DNA of 64,000 nt, from NCBI RefSeq assembly GCF_000725625.1, contig NZ_JOHS01000007.1, positions 237,849 to 301,848 on the forward strand, in the 5' to 3' direction. Positions 23,883 through 32,548 of the stretch are shown one piece after another (position 1 is the stretch's first letter; the number at the start of each line of letters is the position of its first letter). Position numbers and translations under genes: made by a program. This stretch comes from Streptomyces sp. NRRL F-6676. Lineage in GTDB: Bacteria; Actinomycetota; Actinomycetes; Streptomycetales; Streptomycetaceae. The notes beneath the pieces are model-generated. The model had not been told where the DNA came from. It searched no databases and was given only the letters and a program-made list of their open reading frames with translations.

Positions 23883-24734
23883 ATGGACGGCATGGAACGT
23901 GAGCAGCTCGCCGACTTCCTGCGCCGCCGCCGGGAGGCGATCCGCCCGGCCGAGGTGGGGATCACCGACGGCCCGCGCCGCCGTACCGCCGGTCTGCGCC
24001 GGGAGGAGGTGGCCATGCTGGCCGGGATGTCGGTGGACTACGTCGTACGGCTCGAACAGGGCCGCAGCAGTCAGCCCTCGCCGCAGCTGCTGGGCGCGCT
24101 GGCCCGGGCGCTGCGGCTCTCCGACGACGAGCGCGCGCACCTGTTCCATCTGGCCGGGCACCCGCCGCCGCCCGCCGAGGGGGTGGCCCGGATGGCCCGC
24201 GCCGGGCTGATCCGCATGCTCGACCTGCTCGGCGACACGCCGGCGCTGGTCATGTCCGACCTGGGCGAGATCCTCGCCCAGAACCGGATGTCGGTACTGG
24301 TGGCCGGCGACCGCACGGGGCTCACCGGAGACCGGCGCTACCTCGCGTACCGCTGGTTCACCGAGCCCGCCGAGCGGACGGGCCGGCCGCCCGGGGAGCG
24401 CGCGCACCACGCCCGCCGGCTCGTGGCCGACCTGCGCGCGGCGGCCGGCCGGCGCGCCGGCGACCCGGCGGTGGCCGGACTCGTCGCCCGGCTGCGCGCG
24501 GCGAGCCCCGAGTTCCGCGAACTGTGGGAGGCCCACGAGGTGGCGGTACGCCGCGCCGACCGCAAAACCCTGCTGCAACCGAGGGTGGGCCCCCTCCTGA
24601 TGGACTGCGAGACCCTGATCACCCCGGACCAGAACCAGCAACTCCTGGTCCTCACCCCGGCGGACGCCGAAACCCGCGAACGCCTGGAGCTGCTGCGCGT
24701 CCTGGGCGTGGAGGAGTTCCCGACGAGGTCCTGA
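23883..24734 (+). CDS. MmyB-like XRE regulator
   Basis: 283 residues. N-terminal HTH: LADFLRRRREAIRPAEVG, then GLRREEVAMLAGMSVDYVVR and LEQGRSSQPSPQLLGALARA (residues 8-85). The C-terminal part is the MmyB ligand-binding (PAS-like) domain with LGDTPALVMSDLGEILAQN, AYRWFTEPAER, SPEFRELWEAHEV and the final LLVLTPADAETRERLELL. The family is thought to bind a small hydrophobic ligand. In Streptomyces such genes usually stand divergent to an oxidoreductase or transporter, as here with the aldo/keto reductase. GGAGGG precedes ATG 23883; ATG 23892 is an alternative. Confidence 0.88.
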   Translation: MDGMEREQLADFLRRRREAIRPAEVGITDGPRRRTAGLRREEVAMLAGMSVDYVVRLEQGRSSQPSPQLLGALARALRLSDDERAHLFHLAGHPPPPAEGVARMARAGLIRMLDLLGDTPALVMSDLGEILAQNRMSVLVAGDRTGLTGDRRYLAYRWFTEPAERTGRPPGERAHHARRLVADLRAAAGRRAGDPAVAGLVARLRAASPEFRELWEAHEVAVRRADRKTLLQPRVGPLLMDCETLITPDQNQQLLVLTPADAETRERLELLRVLGVEEFPTRS

Positions 24735-24814
24735 ACGGGGCGCGGGGCGGTGCCGATGGGCGGCTCCACCGCGTGGGCGCGAGAAGGCCCGGGCAACCGC
24801 TCCGGCCCGCCGGC

Positions 24815-25213
24815 TCACAAAGCGATCAACCCCGCCGCCGTCTCCCCGAAGCCGCAGGCATCGAGGTAGAACCCCCGCAGGGGCTCCTCGAAGTCGACGT
24901 GCAGCCACTCGCACCCGGCCGCCCGCGCCCGCTCCGCCGCGACGGCGACGAGCCCCGCCCCGACCCCCGCCCCCCGATGCCCCCGGCCGACCACCGTGTC
25001 CAGGAGGAACGCGTGGGATCCCCCGTCCCAGACCACGTTGACGAACCCGATCAGTGATCCGTCCCGCCGCGCACAGACCCAGCCGAGGCTGTGGCGCGCG
25101 AGCCGGCCACGCCAGTCGGTGTCGTCGACGGCGTGCCCGAAACCCTCGGCATGGAGCGCGTTGAGGGAGGCGTTGTCGAACGCGCCCCGCCACTCGTACT
25201 GAACGACTGTCAC
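24815..25213 (-). CDS. GNAT-family N-acetyltransferase
   Basis: 132 residues. The acetyl-CoA loop is visible as VVGRGHRGAGVGAGLVAVAA (about residues 80-100), followed by CEWLHVDFEEPLRGFYLDACGF, the usual GNAT beta4-alpha3 to C-terminal layout. The substrate is unknown. GTG 25213 sits 7 nt after a TACGCT -10 element, so the gene is probably leaderless. The longer open frame upstream is not protein-like. Convergent with the regulator at 23883 and followed on its 5' side by the MFS gene. Confidence 0.83.
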   Translation of the reverse strand: MTVVQYEWRGAFDNASLNALHAEGFGHAVDDTDWRGRLARHSLGWVCARRDGSLIGFVNVVWDGGSHAFLLDTVVGRGHRGAGVGAGLVAVAAERARAAGCEWLHVDFEEPLRGFYLDACGFGETAAGLIAL

Positions 25214-25256
25214 GCCGATGAGCGTAAGCCACGCTCGCCCCTGGCCGGGCGCCGAT

Positions 25257-26729
25257 TCAACCGCGCGGCAGCAGCGCGCGGGAGAGCGCCGCGGTGGCGA
25301 GCAGCAGCGCCGCCACGGCGAGCAGCCCCACCCGCATGCCCGGCAGGGAGAACGTGCCCCCGGAACCGGCCACCAGGCTGCCGAAGAGGGCGACGGCGAG
25401 GGCACCGCCGGTCTGGCGCAGGGAGTTGAGCAGCCCCGACGCGGTCCCCGCCCGCTCGCCCGGGACGGCGTCCATCAGCAGCGCGGTGAGCACGGGCACC
25501 ACCACCGCCCCGCCGATGCTCAGCGGCAGCAGCAGGACCAGTACGAGCCACACCGGGGTGTGCGCCGCCAGCGGCAGCATGGTCAGCATCGCCCCGGCGA
25601 AGACCAGTTGCCCGGTCACGAGCACCGGCCGCCGCCCGTACCGCTCCGCCAGCCGCGGCGAGAGGAGGTTGCTCGCGGTCACCACCACCGACATGGGCAC
25701 GAACATCAGCCCGGCCGCGGTCCCCGACATCCCGCGCAACTGCTGGTAGTACAGCCCGAGGACGAAGATCCCGCCGTAGAAGGCCGCGTTGAGCGCGAAC
25801 CCGACGACGAGCGGCACGGACACCCGGCGGTCGGCCAGCATGCCCAGCGGCACCATCGGCCGGCGGTGCCGGGCCTCCACCGTACGGAAGGCGACGGCGG
25901 AGACGACGGCGAGCGCGGCGGCGCCCAGCACGGGCGCGCTGGTCCAGCCCAGGTGGCCGCCCTCGATCACGGCGAACGCCAGTCCCGCGAGGGCGAGTAC
26001 GGCGGTGAGCTGGCCGCCGGGGTCCAGGGCCGAGGGCCGGGACGGGGAGCGCGGCACCCGGGCCAGCAGGCCGAGGATCACCACGCCGACCGGGAGGTTG
26101 AGGAGGAAGACCGCCCGCCAGCCGGCCGCGTCGGTGAGCAGGCCGCCGAGCACCGGGCCCGCGGCCATGGCCACCGAACCGCCGACCGTCCACACCGCGA
26201 GGGCGCGGGCACGGGCCCGGGGGTCGTCGTAGGCCTGGCGGATCAGGGCGAGGGAGGCCGGCATGACGACGGCGGCCGCGGCGCCCTGTGCCACGCGCGC
26301 GGCGACCAGCGCGCCGATGCCGGGCGCGAGGGCGCAGCCGAGGGAGGCGAGGGTGAACAGGGCGACGCCCCAGGTGTACGCGCGACGGGCGCCGGCCCGG
26401 TCGGCGAGGGCGCCGGCGGAGAGCATCAGGGCCGCGAACATCAGGGTGTACGCGTCCACCACCCACTGGAGTCCGGCCATGCCGCCGTGCAGGGAGTCCC
26501 CGATCGCGGGGAGGGCGATGTTGACGGCCGAGACGTCGATGGTGATGACCGTGAAGCCGAGCAGCGAGGCGAGGAGGCCCGCTCCCCGGCCGTGACCGCC
26601 GGGCGAACGGTCCGGGGGCCGTTCCCGTGGTTCGGGCCCCGGGGGCGGGGCCTCGTCCCCGGCGGGCGTGGCGGCGGGCGGGGGCACGGCCGGGGAGTGG
26701 GTGGGTACGGAGGGCGGGGTGGACGGCAT
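25257..26729 (-). CDS. MFS drug transporter, DHA2 (14-TM)
   Basis: 490 residues. A Pro-rich cytoplasmic tail of about 45 residues precedes about 14 membrane segments. TM1 region is LLASLLGFTVITIDVSAVNI, with VDAYTLMFAALMLSAG, motif A GALADRAGARRAYTWG, and a motif C-like WTVGGSVAMAAGPVLGG. This is a proton-coupled exporter of the EmrB/QacA group. ATG 26729 has AGAGGAG. It is divergent from a second MmyB-like XRE gene, the probable regulator. Confidence 0.88.
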   Translation of the reverse strand: MPSTPPSVPTHSPAVPPPAATPAGDEAPPPGPEPRERPPDRSPGGHGRGAGLLASLLGFTVITIDVSAVNIALPAIGDSLHGGMAGLQWVVDAYTLMFAALMLSAGALADRAGARRAYTWGVALFTLASLGCALAPGIGALVAARVAQGAAAAVVMPASLALIRQAYDDPRARARALAVWTVGGSVAMAAGPVLGGLLTDAAGWRAVFLLNLPVGVVILGLLARVPRSPSRPSALDPGGQLTAVLALAGLAFAVIEGGHLGWTSAPVLGAAALAVVSAVAFRTVEARHRRPMVPLGMLADRRVSVPLVVGFALNAAFYGGIFVLGLYYQQLRGMSGTAAGLMFVPMSVVVTASNLLSPRLAERYGRRPVLVTGQLVFAGAMLTMLPLAAHTPVWLVLVLLLPLSIGGAVVVPVLTALLMDAVPGERAGTASGLLNSLRQTGGALAVALFGSLVAGSGGTFSLPGMRVGLLAVAALLLATAALSRALLPRG

Positions 26730-26976
26730 GGTGGCTCCTCTGGCGGCCGGTCGGCGGGTACGGACGTGCGTGCGGTGCACGGTTGCGGGAGCGGCGGGCG
26801 GCCTCGGACCGCCGGGGACGCGGTCCGGTGTCGCGCACCCCCTGGGCCCCGGCGGCCGGGCCGCCCGCTCCGGGGTCAACTCTGCGCTCCCGCGCCGCCG
26901 TCCGGCAGACCGCGCCGTTCCCGGGGTGCCGCGTTCCTGGCCCTGACACGGCCCCCCACGCACCTCTCCCGCCTGC

Positions 26977-26982
26977 GACAAT
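26977..26982 (+). promoter_or_regulatory. -10 box of leaderless MmyB-like gene
   Basis: GACAAT ends six bases before ATG 26989, with no ribosome site in between. Predicted start of transcription coincides with the start codon. Confidence 0.45.
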
Positions 26983-26988
26983 GGCCGG

Positions 26989-27861
26989 ATGGCAGCAGTG
27001 GACGCGCGGGGCACCGAGCTCGGCAGATATCTGAAGGCCCGCAGGGCACAGGTGCGCCCGGAGGACGTCGGGCTCCCGGCCGGGGCGGGACTGCGCCGGA
27101 CGCCGGGGCTGCGCCGGGAGGAGCTGGCCGCGCTGGCCGGGGTCAGCGTCGACTACTACATCCGGCTGGAGCGCGGCCGGGAGACCAACCCCTCCCCCGC
27201 CGTCGTGGACGCCCTCGGCCGCGCCCTGCGGCTGCGCGGCGACGGCTACGAGCGGCTGCACGAGCTCGCGGAGCTGGCCTCCGGACGGGCCGGGGAGCTG
27301 CCCGCCTCCGCGGACCACACCGTGCGCGACTCGGTGCTGCGGATGCTGGAGTCGGTGCGCCCGCTGCCCGGGTACGTGGTGAGCCGCTACAACCGGGTGC
27401 TGGCCGCGAACCCGCCCGGCCGGCGGCTGCTGCCGGGGCTGTGGGACTGGCCGGAGGAGCAGCGCAACATCACCCGCTACCTCTTCCTCCACCCGGTCGG
27501 CCGCACGCTCTACGAGCCGTGGGAGGACACGGTGGCCTCCTCGGTGGCGCATCTGCGGGCGGTCGCGGGAGCCGATCCGGACAACCCCGAGCTGACCGCG
27601 CTGGTCGGCGAACTCACCGTGAAGTCACCGGACTTCGCGCGGCTGTGGGAGCGGTACGACGTCTGTGAGCGCGGCGGCGGGCAGAAGTGCTTCCGGCATC
27701 CGCAGGTCGGCGCGATGACGCTCACCTTCGAGGTGATGCGACTGGCCCGGACGGGCGGCCAGCGGATGGTGGTCTACCAGGCGGTGCCGGACACGCCGGA
27801 CGAGCGGGCCATGCTCCGCCTGGACCCCGCGGACGCGCGGGACTACGCGGAGGCGCGGTAG
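26989..27861 (+). CDS. MmyB-like XRE regulator
   Basis: 290 residues with the same two-domain layout as the gene at 23883. HTH: LGRYLKARRAQVRPEDVGL, GLRREELAALAGVSVDYYIR, LERGRETNPSPAVVDALG. The MmyB domain has YVVSRYNRVLAANPPGRRLL, ITRYLFLHP, SPDFARLWERYDV, RHPQVGAMTLTFEVM. It is divergent from the MFS exporter (259-bp gap) and very likely controls it. Its last 19 bases overlap the end of the convergent AraC gene. Confidence 0.88.
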   Translation: MAAVDARGTELGRYLKARRAQVRPEDVGLPAGAGLRRTPGLRREELAALAGVSVDYYIRLERGRETNPSPAVVDALGRALRLRGDGYERLHELAELASGRAGELPASADHTVRDSVLRMLESVRPLPGYVVSRYNRVLAANPPGRRLLPGLWDWPEEQRNITRYLFLHPVGRTLYEPWEDTVASSVAHLRAVAGADPDNPELTALVGELTVKSPDFARLWERYDVCERGGGQKCFRHPQVGAMTLTFEVMRLARTGGQRMVVYQAVPDTPDERAMLRLDPADARDYAEAR

Positions 27862-28715
27862 TGGCCCGGGGTGCTGCCGAAGTGGCGTTTGAAGGCGTGT
27901 GAGAAGGCGAAGGGCGAGCCGTAGCCGACCTGCCGTGCGACGGCGGCGAGGGGCTGGTCGCCCGACCGGAGCAGCCGGGCCGCGCTGGTCATCCGCCACC
28001 AGGTGAGGTAGGTCATGGGCGGCTGCCCGGTGAGCGCGGTGAAGCGCCGGGCCAGGGTCGCGCGCGAGAGGCCGACGCGGGCGGCCAGTTCCTCCAGCCG
28101 CCAGGGGGCGGCGGGGTCGGTGTGCAGCGCCTCGAGGACCGCCGCGACCTCCCGGTCGCGCAGGGCGCGCGGCCAGCCGCCGTCCGGATGGTCGTCGAAC
28201 CAGGCGCGCGCCATGTAGACGAGCAGCAGGTCGAGGAGACCGGAGACGACGGCGTCCCGGCCCGCCCGGCCGCCGCTCACCTCGCTCGCGAGCAGGTCGA
28301 CGGCCGCGCGCAGCCCGGGGTGGCGGCCGGGCCCCGCGGGCAGATGGACGACGTCGGGGAGCGCGGCGAGCAGGGGGTGGCCGCGGGTGTGGTCGAGGCG
28401 GTACTTGCCGCACAGGAACTCGGTACGGCCGTCCGGGTCGGCCACCGCCCCGTCGAGCGGGACCGCGCCCTCGGCCCGGGGCGCGTGCGAAAGGACATGG
28501 GCGCTGCCGTGCGGGACCAGGACGACGTCCCCGGTGCCCAGGGGCGCGGGTTCGGCACCCTCGGCGAGCAGCCAGCCGGTGCCGCGCAGCAGGACGTGGA
28601 AGCCGGCGCCCTCGTAGCGGTCGAACCGGTAGCTCCAGGGCGGGTCCACCCGGAGCCGGCTGGAGGAGGGCCGGCCGGTGCGCATGGTGGTGATCACGTC
28701 GCTGAGTACGTCCAC
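27843..28715 (-). CDS. AraC-family regulator with N-terminal cupin
   Basis: 290 residues. An N-terminal cupin (AraC_binding/cupin_6 type; GTGWLLAEGAEPAPLGTGDV, VLVPHGSAHVLSH) precedes the double-HTH AraC domain. The first HTH is WRLEELAARVGLSRATLARR, the second QPLAAVARQVGYGSPFAFSHAFKRHFGSTP (in two parts). GTG 28715 follows a TACGGT element by 6 nt and looks leaderless; upstream sequence in frame is not protein-like. It is divergent from the metallo-hydrolase gene and is its likely activator. Confidence 0.87.
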   Translation of the reverse strand: MDVLSDVITTMRTGRPSSSRLRVDPPWSYRFDRYEGAGFHVLLRGTGWLLAEGAEPAPLGTGDVVLVPHGSAHVLSHAPRAEGAVPLDGAVADPDGRTEFLCGKYRLDHTRGHPLLAALPDVVHLPAGPGRHPGLRAAVDLLASEVSGGRAGRDAVVSGLLDLLLVYMARAWFDDHPDGGWPRALRDREVAAVLEALHTDPAAPWRLEELAARVGLSRATLARRFTALTGQPPMTYLTWWRMTSAARLLRSGDQPLAAVARQVGYGSPFAFSHAFKRHFGSTPGHYRASA

Positions 28716-28780
28716 GCTTCCACCGTAGCGGAGGGGCGCGAGCACCGGAACGGGCAGCGGTGAGACGCTCGCGCAACGAG

Positions 28781-28825
28781 GTGATTCATTCACGCATGGA
28801 TCGGCTCACCGGGGTGTCCTAGCGT
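28781..28825 (+). promoter_or_regulatory. promoter and possible AraC site of the metallo-hydrolase gene
   Basis: TAGCGT (28820-28825) ends six bases before ATG 28832, so the gene is predicted leaderless. GTGATTCATTCAC (28781-28793), with a GTGA/TCAC dyad, sits at about -45 relative to that start, where an AraC-type activator would bind. Confidence 0.45.
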
Positions 28826-28831
28826 GGCCGT

Positions 28832-29749
28832 ATGCAACGTTTCCTTCTCGGCGAGGTCGAGGTCACCAAGGTGGTCGAGTGGCAGGGCGAGATCGCGCCC
28901 GCCCGGTTCATGGTCCCGGACAGTCCGCCCGAGATCTGGCGGGACAACGCGTCCTGGCTGGCGCCGGACCACTGGCGGCCGGAGACCGACGCGTACCACG
29001 GTTCCGTCCAGACCTGGGTGCTGCGCAGCGAGGGCAGGGTGATCCTCGTCGACACGGGCGCGGGCAACGACCGGACCCGGCCGCAGGTGCCGCTCTTCGA
29101 CCATCTGCGGACGGACTTCCTGGACCGGCTGGCGGAGGCCGGTGTCCGGCCCGAGGACGTGGACGTCGTGATCAACACGCATGTCCACTACGACCATGTC
29201 GGCTGGAACACCCGGCTGGTCGACGGCGCCTGGGTGCCGACGTTCCCGAACGCCACGTATCTCATCCCGAAGACCGACCAGGTGTACTTCGACCCGCGCA
29301 ACGCCCACCGCCGCCCCGTGCCCCGGGACGAGTACGAGCAACGGCGGCGCGAGGGCAGCCACTTGGTGTACGCGGACAGCATCACGCCGGTCCTGGACCG
29401 TGCCGTGCTGTGGGAGGGCGGGCACCGTGTCGACGCCCATCTCACCCTGGAGCCCGCGCCGGGACACACCCCGGGCTCCTCGGTCGTGCGGCTGTCCTCC
29501 GGCGGCGACCGCGCCGTGTTCGTCGGCGACATGCTGCACAGCCCCGTACAGATCCTCGAACCGGAGTACAACAGCTGCTTCTGCGAGGACCCCCGGGCGG
29601 CGGCCGCGACCCGCCGCGCTGTACTCGAACGCGCCGCCGACCGACACGAACTCGTCGTCCCCGCCCACTTCGCGGGACCCGGCGCGGCCGAAGTCCGCCG
29701 CGACGGCACCCGCTTCGCGATCAGCGGCTGGGCCCCCGACGGCAACTGA
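28832..29749 (+). CDS. MBL-fold metallo-hydrolase
   Basis: 305 residues. The zinc-binding motif is VINTHVHYDHVGWN (HxHxDH, about residue 117), with further ligands in PAPGHTPGSSVVRLSSGG, FVGDMLHS and VVPAHFAGPG. This is the complete metallo-beta-lactamase fold of the lactonase/hydrolase type (N-acyl-homoserine-lactonase-like or aryl-ester hydrolase). Beta-lactamase activity should not be assumed. No signal peptide. Leaderless and divergent from the AraC gene. Confidence 0.88.
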   Translation: MQRFLLGEVEVTKVVEWQGEIAPARFMVPDSPPEIWRDNASWLAPDHWRPETDAYHGSVQTWVLRSEGRVILVDTGAGNDRTRPQVPLFDHLRTDFLDRLAEAGVRPEDVDVVINTHVHYDHVGWNTRLVDGAWVPTFPNATYLIPKTDQVYFDPRNAHRRPVPRDEYEQRRREGSHLVYADSITPVLDRAVLWEGGHRVDAHLTLEPAPGHTPGSSVVRLSSGGDRAVFVGDMLHSPVQILEPEYNSCFCEDPRAAAATRRAVLERAADRHELVVPAHFAGPGAAEVRRDGTRFAISGWAPDGN

Positions 29750-29778
29750 CGCCCGGCCGGCCGACGGCGCGGGGCGCG

Positions 29779-29827
29779 CCGCGGGGGGGGCAATGCGCTT
29801 GAGTGGGTGTCATCCCCCCCACCGCGG
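29779..29827. terminator. stem-loop between convergent genes
   Basis: CCGCGG plus a G run (29779-29790) pairs with a C run plus CCGCGG (29813-29827) with a single mismatch and a loop of about 24 nt. It lies between the converging metallo-hydrolase and phosphatase genes and could terminate both. Confidence 0.5.
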
Positions 29828-29908
29828 CCGCACCGTAGCGACCGCCGGCCCTGTCGGCTGCTGACGGCCGTCCGGCCCGGTGAGGACGCCGCCCGCCTCC
29901 CGGGGAGG

Positions 29909-32548
29909 TCAGGGCGGCGTCACCCGTAGCGCCAGCAAGGCGATGTCGTCCGTGCTGTCGGCACCCAGACCCAGGAGCAGTTCGTCGCAGAAGACGTCGA
30001 GCGGTTCACGGGCGAGGGACGCGGTGCACTGGCGCAGCCGGGTCATGGCGTCGTCGAGGGACTCGCCGCGCCGTTCGATGAGGCCGTCGGTGTACAGCAG
30101 CAGCGTCGAGTGCGGCGGCAGCGTCTCGCGGCCGGTGGGACGGGGCAGTCCGGGGTCCATGCCGATCAGCACGCCCGCGCCGGCGTCGAGGAACCGGGTG
30201 TCGCCCTCCTCTGTCGTCAGCAGCGGCGGCAGGTGACCGGCGGTCGCGTAGCGCAGGCTCGCGGTGCCGTCCGCCGAGGGGTCCCCGTTGAGCACGCCGT
30301 AGATGCAGGTGGCGGTCGCCTGCCGGTACAGGGTCTGGCTGGCGAGGTCGAGACGGCGCAGTACCTCTCCGGGCGGCTCCTGGCGGTCGACGGCCACGCC
30401 GCGCAGCATGTTGCGCAGGGCGCTCATGGCGACGGCGGCCTTCAGGTCGTGCCCGGTGACGTCGCCGATGACCAGGACGGGGTCGCCGTCGGGCAGCACG
30501 AAGGAGTCGTACCAGTCACCGCCGACGTGGGCGGTGGCGGAGGACGGCGCGTAGCGGGCGGCCAGTCGCAGGTGTCCGAGGTCGGGAAGCTCGGGCAGCA
30601 GGGAGCGCTGGAGGCGTTCGGCGATCTGCCGGGTCTCCTGGTAGAGGCGGGCGTTGTCCACGCCGAGCGCGAGTCCGCCGGCCACGTCCGTGAGGAGCGG
30701 CAGGTCCTCCTCGGTGAACGGGCGATCGCCCCCGGTGCGGGCGACGGTGAGGGCGCCGAGCACCTCACGGCGGGCCCGCAGCGGTGCGATGACGGCGCTG
30801 TGCGCGCCCAGCTGCGCGAACAGCTCCAGTTGCCGGGCGTCCAGCGCGCTGGCGGCCCGGCCGGGCGGCGGGATCTCGGTGAGCAGCAGCGGGCCCGCGC
30901 CGCGCAGCGCCCGGGGCAGGGGGCCCTGCGCGGTCTCGGACACCGGTGGGAGCCTGCCCTCGTACGCGGCGGGCGGCAGCGCGGCGGCACCGCGGTGGAC
31001 GACGCACACCCGGTCCACCTGGTCGCGCTCGTCGAGGAGGTCCACCGCGCACCAGTCGGCGAACCGTCCGACCAGGATCTCCCCCACCCGGCGCAGCCGT
31101 TCGTGCAGGTCGGGGGTGGCCGCGAGGGCGCTGTGGGCGTCCGCGAGCAGGGCGAGGCGCTGTAGCGCGGTGCGGGCGACGGGACCCCGGTGCTCCCCCA
31201 CCGGCTCCCCGGCACCCGGTTCCGTCCGCCTCGGCTCCGGCTCGGGCGCGGGCCGGTGCCCGTCGCCCTCGTCGTACGCCGGCTCCAGGGTGCTGCTCCT
31301 GGGGATGAGCTGGGCGACGAACACGGTACGGCCGTCGGCCGCCTCCTGGGTCTGGATGAAGAGCCGTACGGGGACCAGCCGGCCGTCGCTGTGCAGGGCC
31401 GGGAGTGGTACGGAGCGGCCGAGGATGCGGGGCTCGCCGGTGCGCAGCAGGGCGGTGAAGGCCCGCACATGCCGGTCGCGCAGGTGTTCGGGGATGAGAG
31501 TGGTGAGGCGCTGTCCGACGAGGTCGTCGGGGTGCCGGCCCAGGAGGTCGGCGGCCGGTCCGTTGGCCGCGACGATGCGGTCGGCGTCGTCGGCGGCGAT
31601 CGTCGGGACCCGGCTGCCCATGACCTGGCCGACGTCCCAGGGGGACAGCTCCGAGGGCCGGGCGCTGGGCTCCCGGGGGACCAGGGTCCAGGCCTCGGGG
31701 AGGCCGCCGGCGAGCTGGCCGGTGATCTCGTCGAGCAGCCAGCGGTGGAAGGCGCGCAGGTGCGGCAGGGCGGGCCGGCTGAGCAGGCGTTCCCGGCGTG
31801 CGGCGGTCTCGGCCAGGTCGAGCACCCGGCGCAGGGTGTGCACGGCCGGCGCGGCCTCGGGCGGGATGCCGAGGAGGAGGGTGCGGATGTCCGTGCCCGG
31901 GTACCGGCCCTCGGCCGCGGCCGCGACAGACGCGCTGATCATGTTGTTGGCGTCCTGGGCGGTGGCCAGGTCCCGGGGCGCCACGCCGTACCGGTCGCCG
32001 GTGGCGGCGGCGAGCGCGAGTTCGCGCAGGAGGGCGCGGCGGTGCGCCTGCGAGGCGGAGTAGAGCGCGAACGGCAGATCGACCAGGGTGACGGTGCCGT
32101 CCGGCCCGGAGGCCGGTACGGAGAAGCCGGCGGCGGGCGACACCGGCGCACTCCCCTCGGGCAGCAGTTCGAACCAGACCGTCTTGCGCTCCTCGTCGGT
32201 CTCCACGCCGTGGCGGGTGGTCAGCTGTTCGACGAGGGCGAGGCCCCAGCCGGTGGCCGTGTAGGGGTGTTGCTGCTGGGACACCAGGTACCGGTCCGGC
32301 CGCCGGTCGGCGACCCGCACCTGGACGGTTCCGCCGGTGGTGCGCACGTCGACGTCGGCCTCGGTGCGCGCGTGCAGCACGACGTTGGTCACCAGCTCGC
32401 CGGTCAGCAGTTCGGCGGTCCGGGCCGGTTCCGGCGCCACCCCCGCCGCACCCGCCAGCGCGGCCCGCACGAACCGCCGGGCCTGCGTGGCGCTCTCGGG
32501 CCGGGGCGGAAAACGCCGTGCCCGGTGCCGGTCGTCAGGGGTGCTCAT
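29909..32548 (-). CDS. SpoIIE/PP2C phosphatase with N-terminal kinase-type ATPase, PAS and GAF domains
   Basis: 879 residues. Order: a RsbW-like HATPase (about 18-120; VRAALAGAAGVAPEPARTAE, ELVTNVVLHARTEAD, GWGLALVEQL); a helical region (about 130-270); PAS (about 300-420; IVAANGPAADLLGRHPDDLVG); GAF (about 470-625; GRFADWCAVDLLDERDQVD, FTEEDLPLLTDVAGGLALG); and SpoIIE phosphatase (about 640-875; HVGGDWYDSFVLPDGDPVLV, IGDVTGHDLKAAVAMS, TAGHLPPLL, LLLYTDGLIERRG, DDIALLALR). Metal-binding Asp residues are present. Such proteins switch anti-sigma-antagonist phosphorylation. ATG 32548 overlaps the end of the upstream AMP-ligase gene by 14 nt, so it may be the last gene of that operon. Confidence 0.88.
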   Translation of the reverse strand: MSTPDDRHRARRFPPRPESATQARRFVRAALAGAAGVAPEPARTAELLTGELVTNVVLHARTEADVDVRTTGGTVQVRVADRRPDRYLVSQQQHPYTATGWGLALVEQLTTRHGVETDEERKTVWFELLPEGSAPVSPAAGFSVPASGPDGTVTLVDLPFALYSASQAHRRALLRELALAAATGDRYGVAPRDLATAQDANNMISASVAAAAEGRYPGTDIRTLLLGIPPEAAPAVHTLRRVLDLAETAARRERLLSRPALPHLRAFHRWLLDEITGQLAGGLPEAWTLVPREPSARPSELSPWDVGQVMGSRVPTIAADDADRIVAANGPAADLLGRHPDDLVGQRLTTLIPEHLRDRHVRAFTALLRTGEPRILGRSVPLPALHSDGRLVPVRLFIQTQEAADGRTVFVAQLIPRSSTLEPAYDEGDGHRPAPEPEPRRTEPGAGEPVGEHRGPVARTALQRLALLADAHSALAATPDLHERLRRVGEILVGRFADWCAVDLLDERDQVDRVCVVHRGAAALPPAAYEGRLPPVSETAQGPLPRALRGAGPLLLTEIPPPGRAASALDARQLELFAQLGAHSAVIAPLRARREVLGALTVARTGGDRPFTEEDLPLLTDVAGGLALGVDNARLYQETRQIAERLQRSLLPELPDLGHLRLAARYAPSSATAHVGGDWYDSFVLPDGDPVLVIGDVTGHDLKAAVAMSALRNMLRGVAVDRQEPPGEVLRRLDLASQTLYRQATATCIYGVLNGDPSADGTASLRYATAGHLPPLLTTEEGDTRFLDAGAGVLIGMDPGLPRPTGRETLPPHSTLLLYTDGLIERRGESLDDAMTRLRQCTASLAREPLDVFCDELLLGLGADSTDDIALLALRVTPP

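Noticed and set aside
28832..29749. Beta-lactamase
   Set aside because: MBL-fold motifs are present but there is no signal peptide, and the overall sequence fits the broader lactonase/hydrolase group.
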